Below are positions 1-4,970 of a stretch of DNA of 9,126 bases, piece after piece. A program made the translations under genes and the position numbers. The stretch lies in NCBI GenBank assembly GCA_002491825.1, contig DKWR01000035.1, positions 1 through 9,126 on the forward strand. Direction: 5' to 3'. Every line of letters starts with the position of its first letter. Position 1 is the first letter of the stretch. Source of the stretch: Ruminococcaceae bacterium UBA7147 (GTDB lineage: Bacteria > Bacillota > Clostridia > Oscillospirales > Acutalibacteraceae). A model generated the notes under the pieces. The model saw nothing but the letters and a program-made list of their open reading frames with translations, did not search any database and had not been told where the DNA came from.

Positions 1-191
1 TGCCGTCCCGAAACGTTACCTATATATCAACTTAAAATTCGGGCTTCAATTTTATCCAAACAAACTGACTTTTCCGCTCGACCTTAATTGTTAATTGTAC
101 ATTGTTAATTGATAATTGAACTATTTGTAACAATTTTGTTTATTTTTCTTTCTGAAATCGAACAATACTTTGAACACTCTGCATTAAATTG
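1..191. other. non-coding stretch, no gene seen
   Basis: No convincing open reading frame is present on either strand. CCCGAA (7-12) and TTCGGG (38-43) could form a weak 6-bp stem with a long loop. A heptamer repeat lies at 84-118, and the rest is AT-rich. Together with the terminator at 192-230, this may be the 3' untranslated tail of a plus-strand gene outside the window; that is inference. Confidence 0.5.
84..118. repeat. five tandem imperfect 7-bp repeats
   Basis: The stretch divides into five consecutive heptamers: TTAATTG, TTAATTG, TACATTG, TTAATTG and ATAATTG. All five end in ATTG. Short AT-rich heptamer tracts like this occur in intergenic spacers of many bacteria. No function can be read from the sequence. 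Confidence 0.75.
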
Positions 192-230
192 CCCCAAACG
201 CAAAAAAATCAGCGTTTGGGGTTGATTTTT
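192..230 (+). terminator. intrinsic terminator before the NlpC/P60 gene
   Basis: A perfect 10-bp stem, CCCCAAACGC (192-201) with GCGTTTGGGG (212-221), encloses a 10-nt A-rich loop and is followed by TTGATTTTTT. It would stop a plus-strand transcript entering from outside the window. The T-rich tail also supplies the -35 box of the next promoter, so termination and initiation signals share bases. Confidence 0.8.
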
Positions 231-250
231 TGAAACAACGGTGTTATAAT
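222..250 (+). promoter_or_regulatory. sigma-A-type promoter of the NlpC/P60 gene
   Basis: TTGATT (222-227) and TATAAT (245-250) are separated by exactly 17 nt. TGT directly before the -10 box gives an extended -10. The predicted start is near 257, leaving an untranslated leader of about 90 nt. That leader contains two small hairpins: ACCGAG (276-281)/CTCGGT (293-298) and TGATA (314-318)/TATCA (324-328). Confidence 0.8.
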
Positions 251-252
251 AA

Positions 253-266
253 TTACAAATTTGTAA
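253..266. promoter_or_regulatory. 14-bp palindrome spanning the predicted start site (possible operator)
   Basis: TTACAAATTTGTAA is a perfect inverted repeat 2 nt downstream of the -10 box, roughly -5 to +10. The position suits a repressor binding site. The cognate regulator is not identifiable. AT-rich palindromes also arise by chance, so the operator role is inference. Confidence 0.45.
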
Positions 267-347
267 ATAACTGTTACCGAGTTTGTAATTTTCTCGGTTA
301 AAAAGTTACTAAATGATACTTGTTATCAATAACCGGAGGTTTTTAAA

Positions 348-1928
348 ATGCAGAGAATAAAAAAACTTACTGCAATTATTTTGAGTATTCTTACGCTTTC
401 AAGCGTATGCGTATTCGGGGGTGCCTTTTCGGCAGGTGCAAGCGGCACCGGCGCAGGACTTGCCGAATGGGCACTCAACGCATATTATGAAGGCTGGTCT
501 TATGTTTACGGCGGCTCAACTCCCGGTGCTGTTGACTGTTCGGGTCTTATCTATTCCTACTGCGGCGGCGAGCGCTGCGGCGACCCACAGCTTAATACGG
601 CAACGGCAAGGGGTTCTGTAAGCAGCGGTATTCCTAACGTTCACGGTCTCGGTCTATGGCGTCCCGGTCACGTCGGCGTTTATGTAGGCAACGGTATGGA
701 GGTTGACGCAAGAGGTGACGCATACGATATGTGCTACGAAAGCGTTTACGGTGCATACAACGGCTGGACATACTGGTTCAAGCTTGCGGCTGTAAGCTAT
801 CCCACAAACGGCTGGGAAAAATTCAGCGGCGACTATTACTATTATGAAAACGGCGAGTACATAACAAATACTTCAAGAACAATTGACGGTACTACATATT
901 ACTTTGACTCAAAGGGACGCTCAAGTAAGACTCCCTCTGACACATCAAGCAGCTCGTCATCAAACAGTTCATCAAATAATTCATCAAATAATTCATCAAA
1001 CAATTCTTCATCACAGAGCAAGCCCACTTCGTGGAGAAACGGCTCAACAGGTGAAGAGGTAAAGAAGATTCAGAACCGTCTTACAGAGCTCGGCTACTAC
1101 ACAGGCGCAGTTGACGGCAACTTCGGCGACGCAACGGAAAAGGCTTACAGAGCATTTCAGGAAGCGGCAGGACTTACCGTTGACGGTATAGCAGGCTCTG
1201 ACCGTGACGTGCTCTATTCGGACGACGCTCCTTACGCACCGAAGGTTGAAGAAACAACTGCTCCCGCAGATGAGGAGAAGGACGAAGAAAAGAAGTCCGA
1301 AGAGGAAACAAAGTCAAACGAGTATAAGAGCGGTGACGAAAACGACGACGTTAAGGCAATACAGGGAAAGCTTGCACAGCTTAAATACTTCGACATCGAC
1401 CCCACAGGCTATTACGGAGATTACACTGTTCAGACGGTAATGAATTTCCAGCTTGCAAACGGACTTGAAGCAACAGGCGTTGTTGACGAAGAAACCTACA
1501 AATTGCTTTTCAGCGCAGACGCTGTTTCAAACCCCAATCCTTCGGAAGAAACACAGGCACAGTCGGCAACAACGGCAGTTGAATCCGGTCCCGTACAGAT
1601 GCCGTTTACAACAAGCCCCACGGAGCTGATTATCACAAACGAGCAGAATCAGACCTACACTGACACTGCAACAGATGTTGTTAAAAAGACAAACAAGGTT
1701 ACAAAGAAGGCTCTTTCAAATGCGTCGGCAGTAATTCCCTCCGCCGCAACGGCTCAGGTTAAGAGAACGGCAAATATCTGGCTCTGGTTTGTTCTTGTGG
1801 CTGTTATCTTCGGCGCACTTGCCGCAGTATTTATGCTCCGTGACAGAAAGTCGAACAGATACACAAGATATTGCGCAAAGAAGAAAAAACACGCAAATTT
1901 TAAGTCAGAGGTAAACACTCGCTGGTAA
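348..1928 (+). CDS. secreted, membrane-anchored NlpC/P60 cell-wall hydrolase
   Basis: Predicted cysteine peptidase that cleaves peptide stems of peptidoglycan outside the cell. Residues 1-32 form a signal peptide (basic start, hydrophobic core). An NlpC/P60 domain spans about 34-147, with Cys64 in DCSGLIYSYC, His108 in RPGHVGVYVG, and Asp120 as the likely third catalytic residue. Residues 152-191 carry aromatic GW..YYY..G repeats like choline/glucan-binding modules. A Ser/Asn linker (about 196-225) leads to peptidoglycan-binding domains at 229-290 and 324-389, separated by an acidic Lys/Glu-rich spacer. Residues 476-497 form a transmembrane helix followed by a strongly basic 29-residue tail. 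The start is fixed by GGAGG at 335-339, 8 nt before ATG. The family and active site are clear; the substrate bond is inferred. A C-terminal membrane anchor instead of an LPxTG signal is less common in this family. Confidence 0.9.
   Translation: MQRIKKLTAIILSILTLSSVCVFGGAFSAGASGTGAGLAEWALNAYYEGWSYVYGGSTPGAVDCSGLIYSYCGGERCGDPQLNTATARGSVSSGIPNVHGLGLWRPGHVGVYVGNGMEVDARGDAYDMCYESVYGAYNGWTYWFKLAAVSYPTNGWEKFSGDYYYYENGEYITNTSRTIDGTTYYFDSKGRSSKTPSDTSSSSSSNSSSNNSSNNSSNNSSSQSKPTSWRNGSTGEEVKKIQNRLTELGYYTGAVDGNFGDATEKAYRAFQEAAGLTVDGIAGSDRDVLYSDDAPYAPKVEETTAPADEEKDEEKKSEEETKSNEYKSGDENDDVKAIQGKLAQLKYFDIDPTGYYGDYTVQTVMNFQLANGLEATGVVDEETYKLLFSADAVSNPNPSEETQAQSATTAVESGPVQMPFTTSPTELIITNEQNQTYTDTATDVVKKTNKVTKKALSNASAVIPSAATAQVKRTANIWLWFVLVAVIFGALAAVFMLRDRKSNRYTRYCAKKKKHANFKSEVNTRW
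957..1004 (+). repeat. 12-bp tandem repeat encoding the Ser/Asn linker
   Basis: Four consecutive near-identical 12-mers of the form TCATCAAAtAAT start at 957, 969, 981 and 993. They encode SSNS/SSNN units in the NlpC/P60 protein. In-frame 12-bp units allow the linker length to change by slippage without a frameshift. Confidence 0.85.
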
Positions 1929-1955
1929 GTCGAGTACCTCGTATAAAATGAAAAT

Positions 1956-1997
1956 AAAGGTCGGAACATCGCTGTAAAACGGTGCTCCGACCTTTTT
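1956..1997. terminator. bidirectional terminator between the hydrolase and the XRE antitoxin gene
   Basis: AAAGGTCGGA (1956-1965) pairs perfectly with TCCGACCTTT (1986-1995). After one A-C mismatch, CATCG pairs with CGGTG, including one wobble. A T-run follows on the plus strand and an A-rich run precedes it, so it can stop both converging transcripts. It closely resembles the hairpin after metG at 7192-7238. Confidence 0.85.
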
Positions 1998-2011
1998 GGT
2001 GTTGCGTTAAA

Positions 2012-2287
2012 TTAAACAAATTCAAGCTTTAGTTTTTTGCCCATTCCCTCGGCAATTCTTTCGATTGTTTTCAAGGACGGGTTTGCACAGCCGTTTTCAA
2101 TTTTACTGATGTCGCCCTGTGCAATTCCGGTTGCTTCGGAAAGCTGTTTTTGAGTCATATTCATTTCTTTTCTTGAATCAAGTATAGCGTTGATTAGCTG
2201 ATATTCAGGCTCTAAGGCATCATATTCGGATTTGAACTTTTCATCTTTCAATCTTTCATTCAAAGTTTCTCTGAAATTTTTAGACAT
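2012..2287 (-). CDS. XRE-family helix-turn-helix antitoxin-like protein (HigA type)
   Basis: A 91-residue protein. Residues 1-30 are charged and helical. Residues 31-88 form a Cro/CI-type helix-turn-helix with the typical TQKQLSEATGIAQGDISKIE recognition segment and a PSLKTIERIAEGMG tail. Proteins of this kind act as DNA-binding antitoxins next to HigB/RelE-like toxins and repress their own operon. The chosen ATG at 2287 has GAGGAG 8 nt upstream, inside the last codons of the toxin-like frame; a TTG two codons earlier lacks comparable support. The preceding stop overlaps this leader, so translation is probably coupled. The frame looks intact although its partner is eroded, so it may now be an orphan regulator. 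The XRE call is firm; the antitoxin role rests on the neighbour. Confidence 0.85.
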   Translation of the reverse strand: MSKNFRETLNERLKDEKFKSEYDALEPEYQLINAILDSRKEMNMTQKQLSEATGIAQGDISKIENGCANPSLKTIERIAEGMGKKLKLEFV

Positions 2288-2289
2288 AA

Positions 2290-2553
2290 TCAATTCTCCT
2301 CTCTGTTCAGATAATCGTTTCTGTATTTCTTGGCTAACTCAATTTCAGATTTTGGAGTTTTCTGCGTTTTCTTGACAAAACCGTTTGTAAGAATTATTTT
2401 TTGTCCGATAACAAAGAAATAAAAAATCCTTGTAATATCATTAAAACTCATATATACAGCACCAAATGCTGTATTTTCATTATATAGGATATATCCTATA
2501 TTATCAAGACTGATTTGTGCTGAAACAATCGGAGTTTTCGTAGGAGTGTTCAA
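2290..2553 (-). pseudogene. N-terminally truncated HigB/RelE-type toxin remnant
   Basis: The C-terminal half carries the hallmark of phage Gp49-like HigB toxins: DITRIFYFFVIGQKIILTNG, then GFVKKTQKTPKSEIELAKKY and a basic end. These are ribosome-dependent mRNA nucleases. Intact family members, as I recall them, have roughly 110-117 residues with about 65 before the equivalent of DITR. Here only 38 precede it, and the first ten or so lie over the end of the FliB-like gene and look unrelated. The only upstream start is a TTG at 2553 directly abutting a GGAGG with no usable spacing; the first in-frame ATG (2454) would remove still more. I read this as a toxin that lost its 5' end at a deletion or recombination junction. 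A weak TTG-started product cannot be excluded. Confidence 0.7.
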
Positions 2554-3487
2554 CCTCCTTTGAGTAAAGGCAAAAAAGCTTTTCAGCCTCGTATTCGCCT
2601 GTCAGGAGCGCACCGCCGATTACGACATATGCGCAGTATATCCGCTTTGCGGTGCACATTACGTCCATACTGTCAACGGCGGTGAGAAAATATCTGTAAA
2701 TGTAGTAAAGCGCCATACGCTCGAACAAATCGTCAAACCTTTCGGGGATTTGCTCGCCTGCGTGTCCTGATGCTTTGCACAGAATTTCTCTCCATTCGTC
2801 AGTCATAATGTCAAACTCTTTGTGCGCATTTAATATATCTTCCGATGTTTTTTTGTGAATTATATTCTCTTTACAGCTCTTGTCAACAGGAATGTCGGCG
2901 CTGTAATCGAAATCGTCAATCGCATTCTGCACCCTCTCGCAAAACTGCACAGCAACATTCAGCCTGCCCGAAAACGGCAGGCTTTTGTCTGTAAAAATAC
3001 CCTTCAGTTTCTCTCTTGCGTTAAGCAGAAAACGCATAAGGTCTGCATTGTAGCCGCAGTCCGAAAAGTCCGAATCGTAATTTGTAAAATCACCATATGC
3101 ATTGTCGGTTGCAAGTATCAGCCGAGCCGCCTCGGGGCAAGCAAAGGAGAGAAGATGCTCCGAAAATGCGGTGTAGTCCTGCGTAATCCTCGGAAATTCC
3201 CTGCACGTTTTGCAAAGGTGCTCTTCTCCGAGATTTATGTAAATGTCGCAAAGCTCGTCGCTGTTCCAGAACGGACATCTTTCGTTCTGCGAAACGAAAA
3301 TTCTGTCGCCGTCACCGTCGATTTTGGTCAGCTTTTTCAGCTTTTCACCGAACTCACCGACGACGGTTTTGTAATATTCATTCGTTTCATCGTCCACAAC
3401 AACGTCCCAGCCCCTGCAACAGCTGTCGGGGCATTTGTCGGCGATACATTTGAATTTTTCAAAATAAGACGGGTAGATATTTTTCAT
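2504..3487 (-). CDS. FliB-like cysteine-cluster protein (flagellin lysine-N-methylase family)
   Basis: A 327-residue protein with the N-terminal signature of the FliB family: Cys14, Cys19, Cys23-Cys24 in C-x4-C-x3-CC-x-GW, then Cys71, Cys80, Cys92 and Cys95 in LCKTCREFPR, and Cys117 before PEAAR. Salmonella FliB methylates lysines on flagellin and is reported to carry an iron-sulfur cluster; the cysteines here would suit such a cluster. No flagellar gene is in view, so the substrate may be something else. The start at ATG 3487 lies 4 nt after the stop of the Nif11-like gene (TGA-TTTT-ATG), indicating tight coupling. A TTG at 3505 is possible but less likely. The C-terminus keeps YSKEVEHSYEN, then ends after nine residues in sequence shared with the toxin remnant, so the last part of the native protein may be lost. 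Family call good; substrate unknown. Confidence 0.82.
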   Translation of the reverse strand: MKNIYPSYFEKFKCIADKCPDSCCRGWDVVVDDETNEYYKTVVGEFGEKLKKLTKIDGDGDRIFVSQNERCPFWNSDELCDIYINLGEEHLCKTCREFPRITQDYTAFSEHLLSFACPEAARLILATDNAYGDFTNYDSDFSDCGYNADLMRFLLNAREKLKGIFTDKSLPFSGRLNVAVQFCERVQNAIDDFDYSADIPVDKSCKENIIHKKTSEDILNAHKEFDIMTDEWREILCKASGHAGEQIPERFDDLFERMALYYIYRYFLTAVDSMDVMCTAKRIYCAYVVIGGALLTGEYEAEKLFCLYSKEVEHSYENSDCFSTNQS

Positions 3488-3491
3488 AAAA

Positions 3492-3770
3492 TCACGTCCA
3501 TTCAAGCGTCAGGAAAAACTGCTCGTATGCGTCGTCCCAGCCGTCAATTCCGTTTACTCCGCCTCCGTTTACACTGCGAAGCTTGGCGTCGTTTGAGTCC
3601 TGACCTGCGGCTAAAAGCTCGCCGATTGTAACGCTGTAGCCTTTGTTTTGGCAAAAATTGCAGAAATCCTCAACAGGGTTTTCACTGCTCTTTGTTTTAA
3701 TCAGCTCTGATTTTAAATTTTCATCATTTTTTGCGTCGTTTAACAGACGTTCAAGTTCAAATTCAACCAT
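3492..3770 (-). CDS. Nif11-like leader peptide (candidate RiPP precursor)
   Basis: A 92-residue peptide with the layout of Nif11-type precursors. An amphipathic N-terminal helix opens with FELERLLNDAK, followed by a central segment with the GYSVTIGELL motif, then SVNGGG (66-71) as a plausible double-glycine cleavage region. The remaining tail of about 21 residues (VNGIDGWDDAYEQFF through EWT) is acidic and aromatic, with two Trp, no Cys and no Lys. The leader contains a CxxC (Cys37, Cys40). In known systems such leaders guide modifying enzymes to the C-terminal core. The neighbouring FliB-like gene, 4 nt downstream, is the obvious candidate partner. ATG 3770 has a modest GGTGAG site 7 nt upstream; a longer frame from 3803 would begin inside the upstream terminator hairpin and is rejected. 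No protease or exporter is visible nearby. The Nif11 resemblance is judged by eye, without a profile search. Confidence 0.65.
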   Translation of the reverse strand: MVEFELERLLNDAKNDENLKSELIKTKSSENPVEDFCNFCQNKGYSVTIGELLAAGQDSNDAKLRSVNGGGVNGIDGWDDAYEQFFLTLEWT

Positions 3771-3788
3771 AAATTCACTCACCAAACC

Positions 3789-3830
3789 AAAAAAGTCGGG
3801 CAACCGACTTTGCGGTTATACCCGACCTTT
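3789..3830 (-). terminator. intrinsic terminator or attenuator in front of the Nif11-like gene
   Basis: On the minus strand GTCGGG and CCCGAC (3821-3826 and 3795-3800) form the lower stem and AACCG/CGGTT (3813-3817 and 3802-3806) the upper stem, followed by six T (3794-3789). It ends the 49-residue membrane protein transcript. It stops only about 18 nt before the ATG of the Nif11-like gene. Confidence 0.8.
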
Positions 3831-3841
3831 ATTCCCGATTT

Positions 3842-3857
3842 GAGTGCCGAGGCACTC
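3842..3857 (-). other. perfect 7-bp hairpin just after the 49-residue gene
   Basis: GAGTGCC (3842-3848) and GGCACTC (3851-3857) pair perfectly around a 2-nt centre (in practice the inner pair opens to give a larger loop). It lies 3 nt beyond the stop codon and 11 nt before the terminator hairpin, giving a two-hairpin 3' end. There is no T-run of its own, so a stabilising or pausing role is possible. Confidence 0.6.
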
Positions 3858-3860
3858 GGC

Positions 3861-4010
3861 TTATTCGATTGAGCTGTCGAGATATTCCATAAGCTCCTCG
3901 TCGTCCTTTTTCTGCTTATCCTTAACGATAAAGAAAGCGGTGAGCGCAGCGGAAATAGCCGCAACAGCTGATATGATGCCGATAATCCATACTAATTTTT
4001 TATTCTTCAT
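3861..4010 (-). CDS. 49-residue single-span membrane protein, function unknown
   Basis: ATG at 4010 is preceded by GGAGG (4018-4022) at 7 nt, and the frame runs to TAA at 3861. The product begins MKNKKLVWIIGIISAVAAIS: a short basic start, then a hydrophobic span of about residues 6-29. A charged segment (KDKQKKDDEE) and an acidic end, LMEYLDSSIE, follow. The topology could be N-in single span with the charged tail outside, or the reverse; the strong Lys cluster after the helix favours a cytoplasmic tail. It has its own consensus promoter and a two-hairpin 3' end, so it is very probably a real gene despite its size. I do not recognise a named family. Confidence 0.8.
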   Translation of the reverse strand: MKNKKLVWIIGIISAVAAISAALTAFFIVKDKQKKDDEELMEYLDSSIE

Positions 4011-4096
4011 ACTGAATCCTCCAATTCATTGGGCGCAAGAGTGTATTATAGTATTAAACGCCATAGTGTAGTATTATTTGCTTATTATGTAATTAT

Positions 4097-4125
4097 ATTC
4101 TAATCACTTTTTATAAAAATGTCAA
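4097..4125 (-). promoter_or_regulatory. consensus promoter of the 49-residue membrane protein gene
   Basis: On the minus strand a perfect TTGACA (4125-4120) is followed after 17 nt by TAGAAT (4102-4097). The predicted start is near 4090, leaving a leader of about 80 nt. That leader contains two related copies of AGTGTAnTATT-like sequence (read on the plus strand, about 4039-4076), whose role is unknown. Confidence 0.8.
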
Positions 4126-4161
4126 CAGAAAAACAAAAAAAGCAGAGAAAATCTCTGCTTT
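4126..4161 (-). terminator. rpsT terminator
   Basis: AAAGCAGAGA (4139-4148) pairs perfectly with TCTCTGCTTT (4152-4161) around a 3-nt A loop. On the minus strand it is followed by a long T-rich tract. It lies about 30 nt beyond the S20 stop codon, immediately upstream of the TTGACA of the next gene. Confidence 0.9.
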
Positions 4162-4190
4162 AAGTGCGTTTTGTTATTAGTTTGAACGAC

Positions 4191-4451
4191 TTACGCTGAA
4201 GCGTTGAGTCTTTTAGCAAGAGAAGACTTGCTTCTTGCTGCTGTATTCTTGTGAAGAATACCCTTTGCTGTTGCCTGGTCAATTTTCTTGATAGCAAGAC
4301 GAACTGCCTCTGTTTTGTTGTCAGCGTTAGTGTCAACAGCGATGTAAGCCTTTTTGATTGCTGTTCTCAAAGCTGATTTTGTAGCCTTGTTGCGAGCTGT
4401 TTTAGTAGCGATAACCTTAACACGCTTTTTTGCAGATTTAATGTTTGGCAT
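4191..4451 (-). CDS. rpsT: 30S ribosomal protein S20
   Basis: An 86-residue, very Lys/Ala-rich protein starting MPNIKSAKKRVKVIATKTAR. It carries the S20 hallmarks: N-terminal NIKSAKKR, the central RNKATKSALRTAIKKAY segment, and C-terminal GILHKNTAARSKSSLAKRLN. Length matches the family (about 85-90). S20 is a primary binder of 16S rRNA and helps assemble the 30S body. A strong AAGGAGG lies 7-8 nt before ATG 4451. The gene is monocistronic here, with its own promoter and terminator. No S20-type autoregulatory structure could be recognised in its short leader. Confidence 0.97.
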   Translation of the reverse strand: MPNIKSAKKRVKVIATKTARNKATKSALRTAIKKAYIAVDTNADNKTEAVRLAIKKIDQATAKGILHKNTAARSKSSLAKRLNASA

Positions 4452-4482
4452 TGTCCCACCTCCTTAAAATATCGGTCATATG

Positions 4483-4496
4483 GGTATTATAATACC
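4483..4496. promoter_or_regulatory. 14-bp palindrome overlapping the rpsT -10 region
   Basis: GGTATTATAATACC is a perfect inverted repeat containing both possible -10 hexamers of the rpsT promoter. It could be a repressor site or a coincidence of the symmetric TATTATAATA core; the flanking GG/CC extend it beyond the core. Confidence 0.4.
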
Positions 4497-4517
4497 ACAA
4501 AACCCTTTAAAACGCAA
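4489..4517 (-). promoter_or_regulatory. rpsT promoter
   Basis: On the minus strand TTGCGT (4517-4512) and TATTAT (4494-4489) are 17 nt apart, with TGG before the -10 (extended -10). A shifted TATAAT at 4491-4486 is an alternative with 20-nt spacing. The start would fall near 4482, giving a leader of about 30 nt. Confidence 0.65.
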
Positions 4518-4526
4518 GTGTTTTTC

Positions 4527-4549
4527 AAAAAAAACTGCGAATTTTCGCA
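4527..4549 (-). terminator. terminator of the 90-residue membrane protein gene
   Basis: TGCGA (4536-4540) pairs with TCGCA (4545-4549) around a 4-nt loop. On the minus strand it is followed by GTTTTTTTT. It lies about 90 nt beyond the stop codon at 4640. The stem is short but the T-run is strong. Confidence 0.7.
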
Positions 4550-4639
4550 TATTTTACGCAAAAAATATTTTGATAACAATATGTAGTATATGTAATTAAT
4601 TTCAATTCAATATAACGCTTAAAAAGTATCCGATAAATT

Positions 4640-4912
4640 TTATTTTCCGTTTCCTCTGCGCCTTGATAGGATATATGCCCCGACAAATAAAACAAGAACA
4701 ATAACAAGCACGACCTTGAAAACAATTCCAAAAGTGCCTGCAAACATATCCATTCCGCTGTAGGTGTCAAGCGCATACCAGACGGTCATAAACACAAAAA
4801 AGGCTGAAATCACATAAGCGTAAGGAGCTTTTTGCTTGATTCCGATTGCAAAGGTGAGCAGTGCAAGCACGCCCCATAATATAACGTAAATGGTCTGCAT
4901 AAAGTCGGTCAT
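4640..4912 (-). CDS. 90-residue three-span integral membrane protein, function unknown
   Basis: The start ATG 4912 has GGGAGG 7 nt upstream. Three hydrophobic helices are visible at about residues 6-25, 30-49 and 60-83, ending in a basic SRRRGNGK tail that should face the cytoplasm. The loops are short. YALDTYSGMDMFAG between helices 2 and 3 is the only polar stretch, and it would lie outside if the C-terminus is inside. No catalytic or transport motif is recognised. It has a promoter overlapping an upstream terminator, and a second promoter about 100 nt further upstream drives a structured leader or small RNA. The dual control suggests regulated expression. It could be a stress or envelope accessory protein; that is a guess. 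Confidence 0.8.
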   Translation of the reverse strand: MTDFMQTIYVILWGVLALLTFAIGIKQKAPYAYVISAFFVFMTVWYALDTYSGMDMFAGTFGIVFKVVLVIVLVLFVGAYILSRRRGNGK

Positions 4913-4941
4913 AATTATTCCTCCCGAAATAAGATACCAAT

Positions 4942-4970
4942 ATTATATCAAAAAAACCAACGTCCGCCAA
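4942..4970 (-). promoter_or_regulatory. promoter of the 90-residue membrane protein, overlapping a terminator
   Basis: On the minus strand TTGGCG (4970-4965) and TATAAT (4947-4942) are 17 nt apart, with an extended TGA. The -35 lies inside the loop and stem of the terminator hairpin at 4952-4981, and the spacer is the terminator's T-run. The start near 4935 gives a leader of about 23 nt holding only the ribosome site. Confidence 0.6.

Noticed and set aside
257..347. A c-di-AMP type riboswitch in the NlpC/P60 leader
   Set aside because: Such riboswitches often precede wall hydrolases, but this leader is only about 90 nt and shows just two short hairpins without the conserved elements.
2855..3631. 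A 258-codon plus-strand open frame
   Set aside because: It is antisense to the FliB-like and Nif11-like genes, starts without a good ribosome site, and its sequence is low-information shadow translation of the real minus-strand genes.
3492..3803. A longer start (3803) for the Nif11-like peptide
   Set aside because: It would place the first codons inside the upstream terminator stem and T-run, and the Nif11-like sequence begins only at the ATG at 3770.
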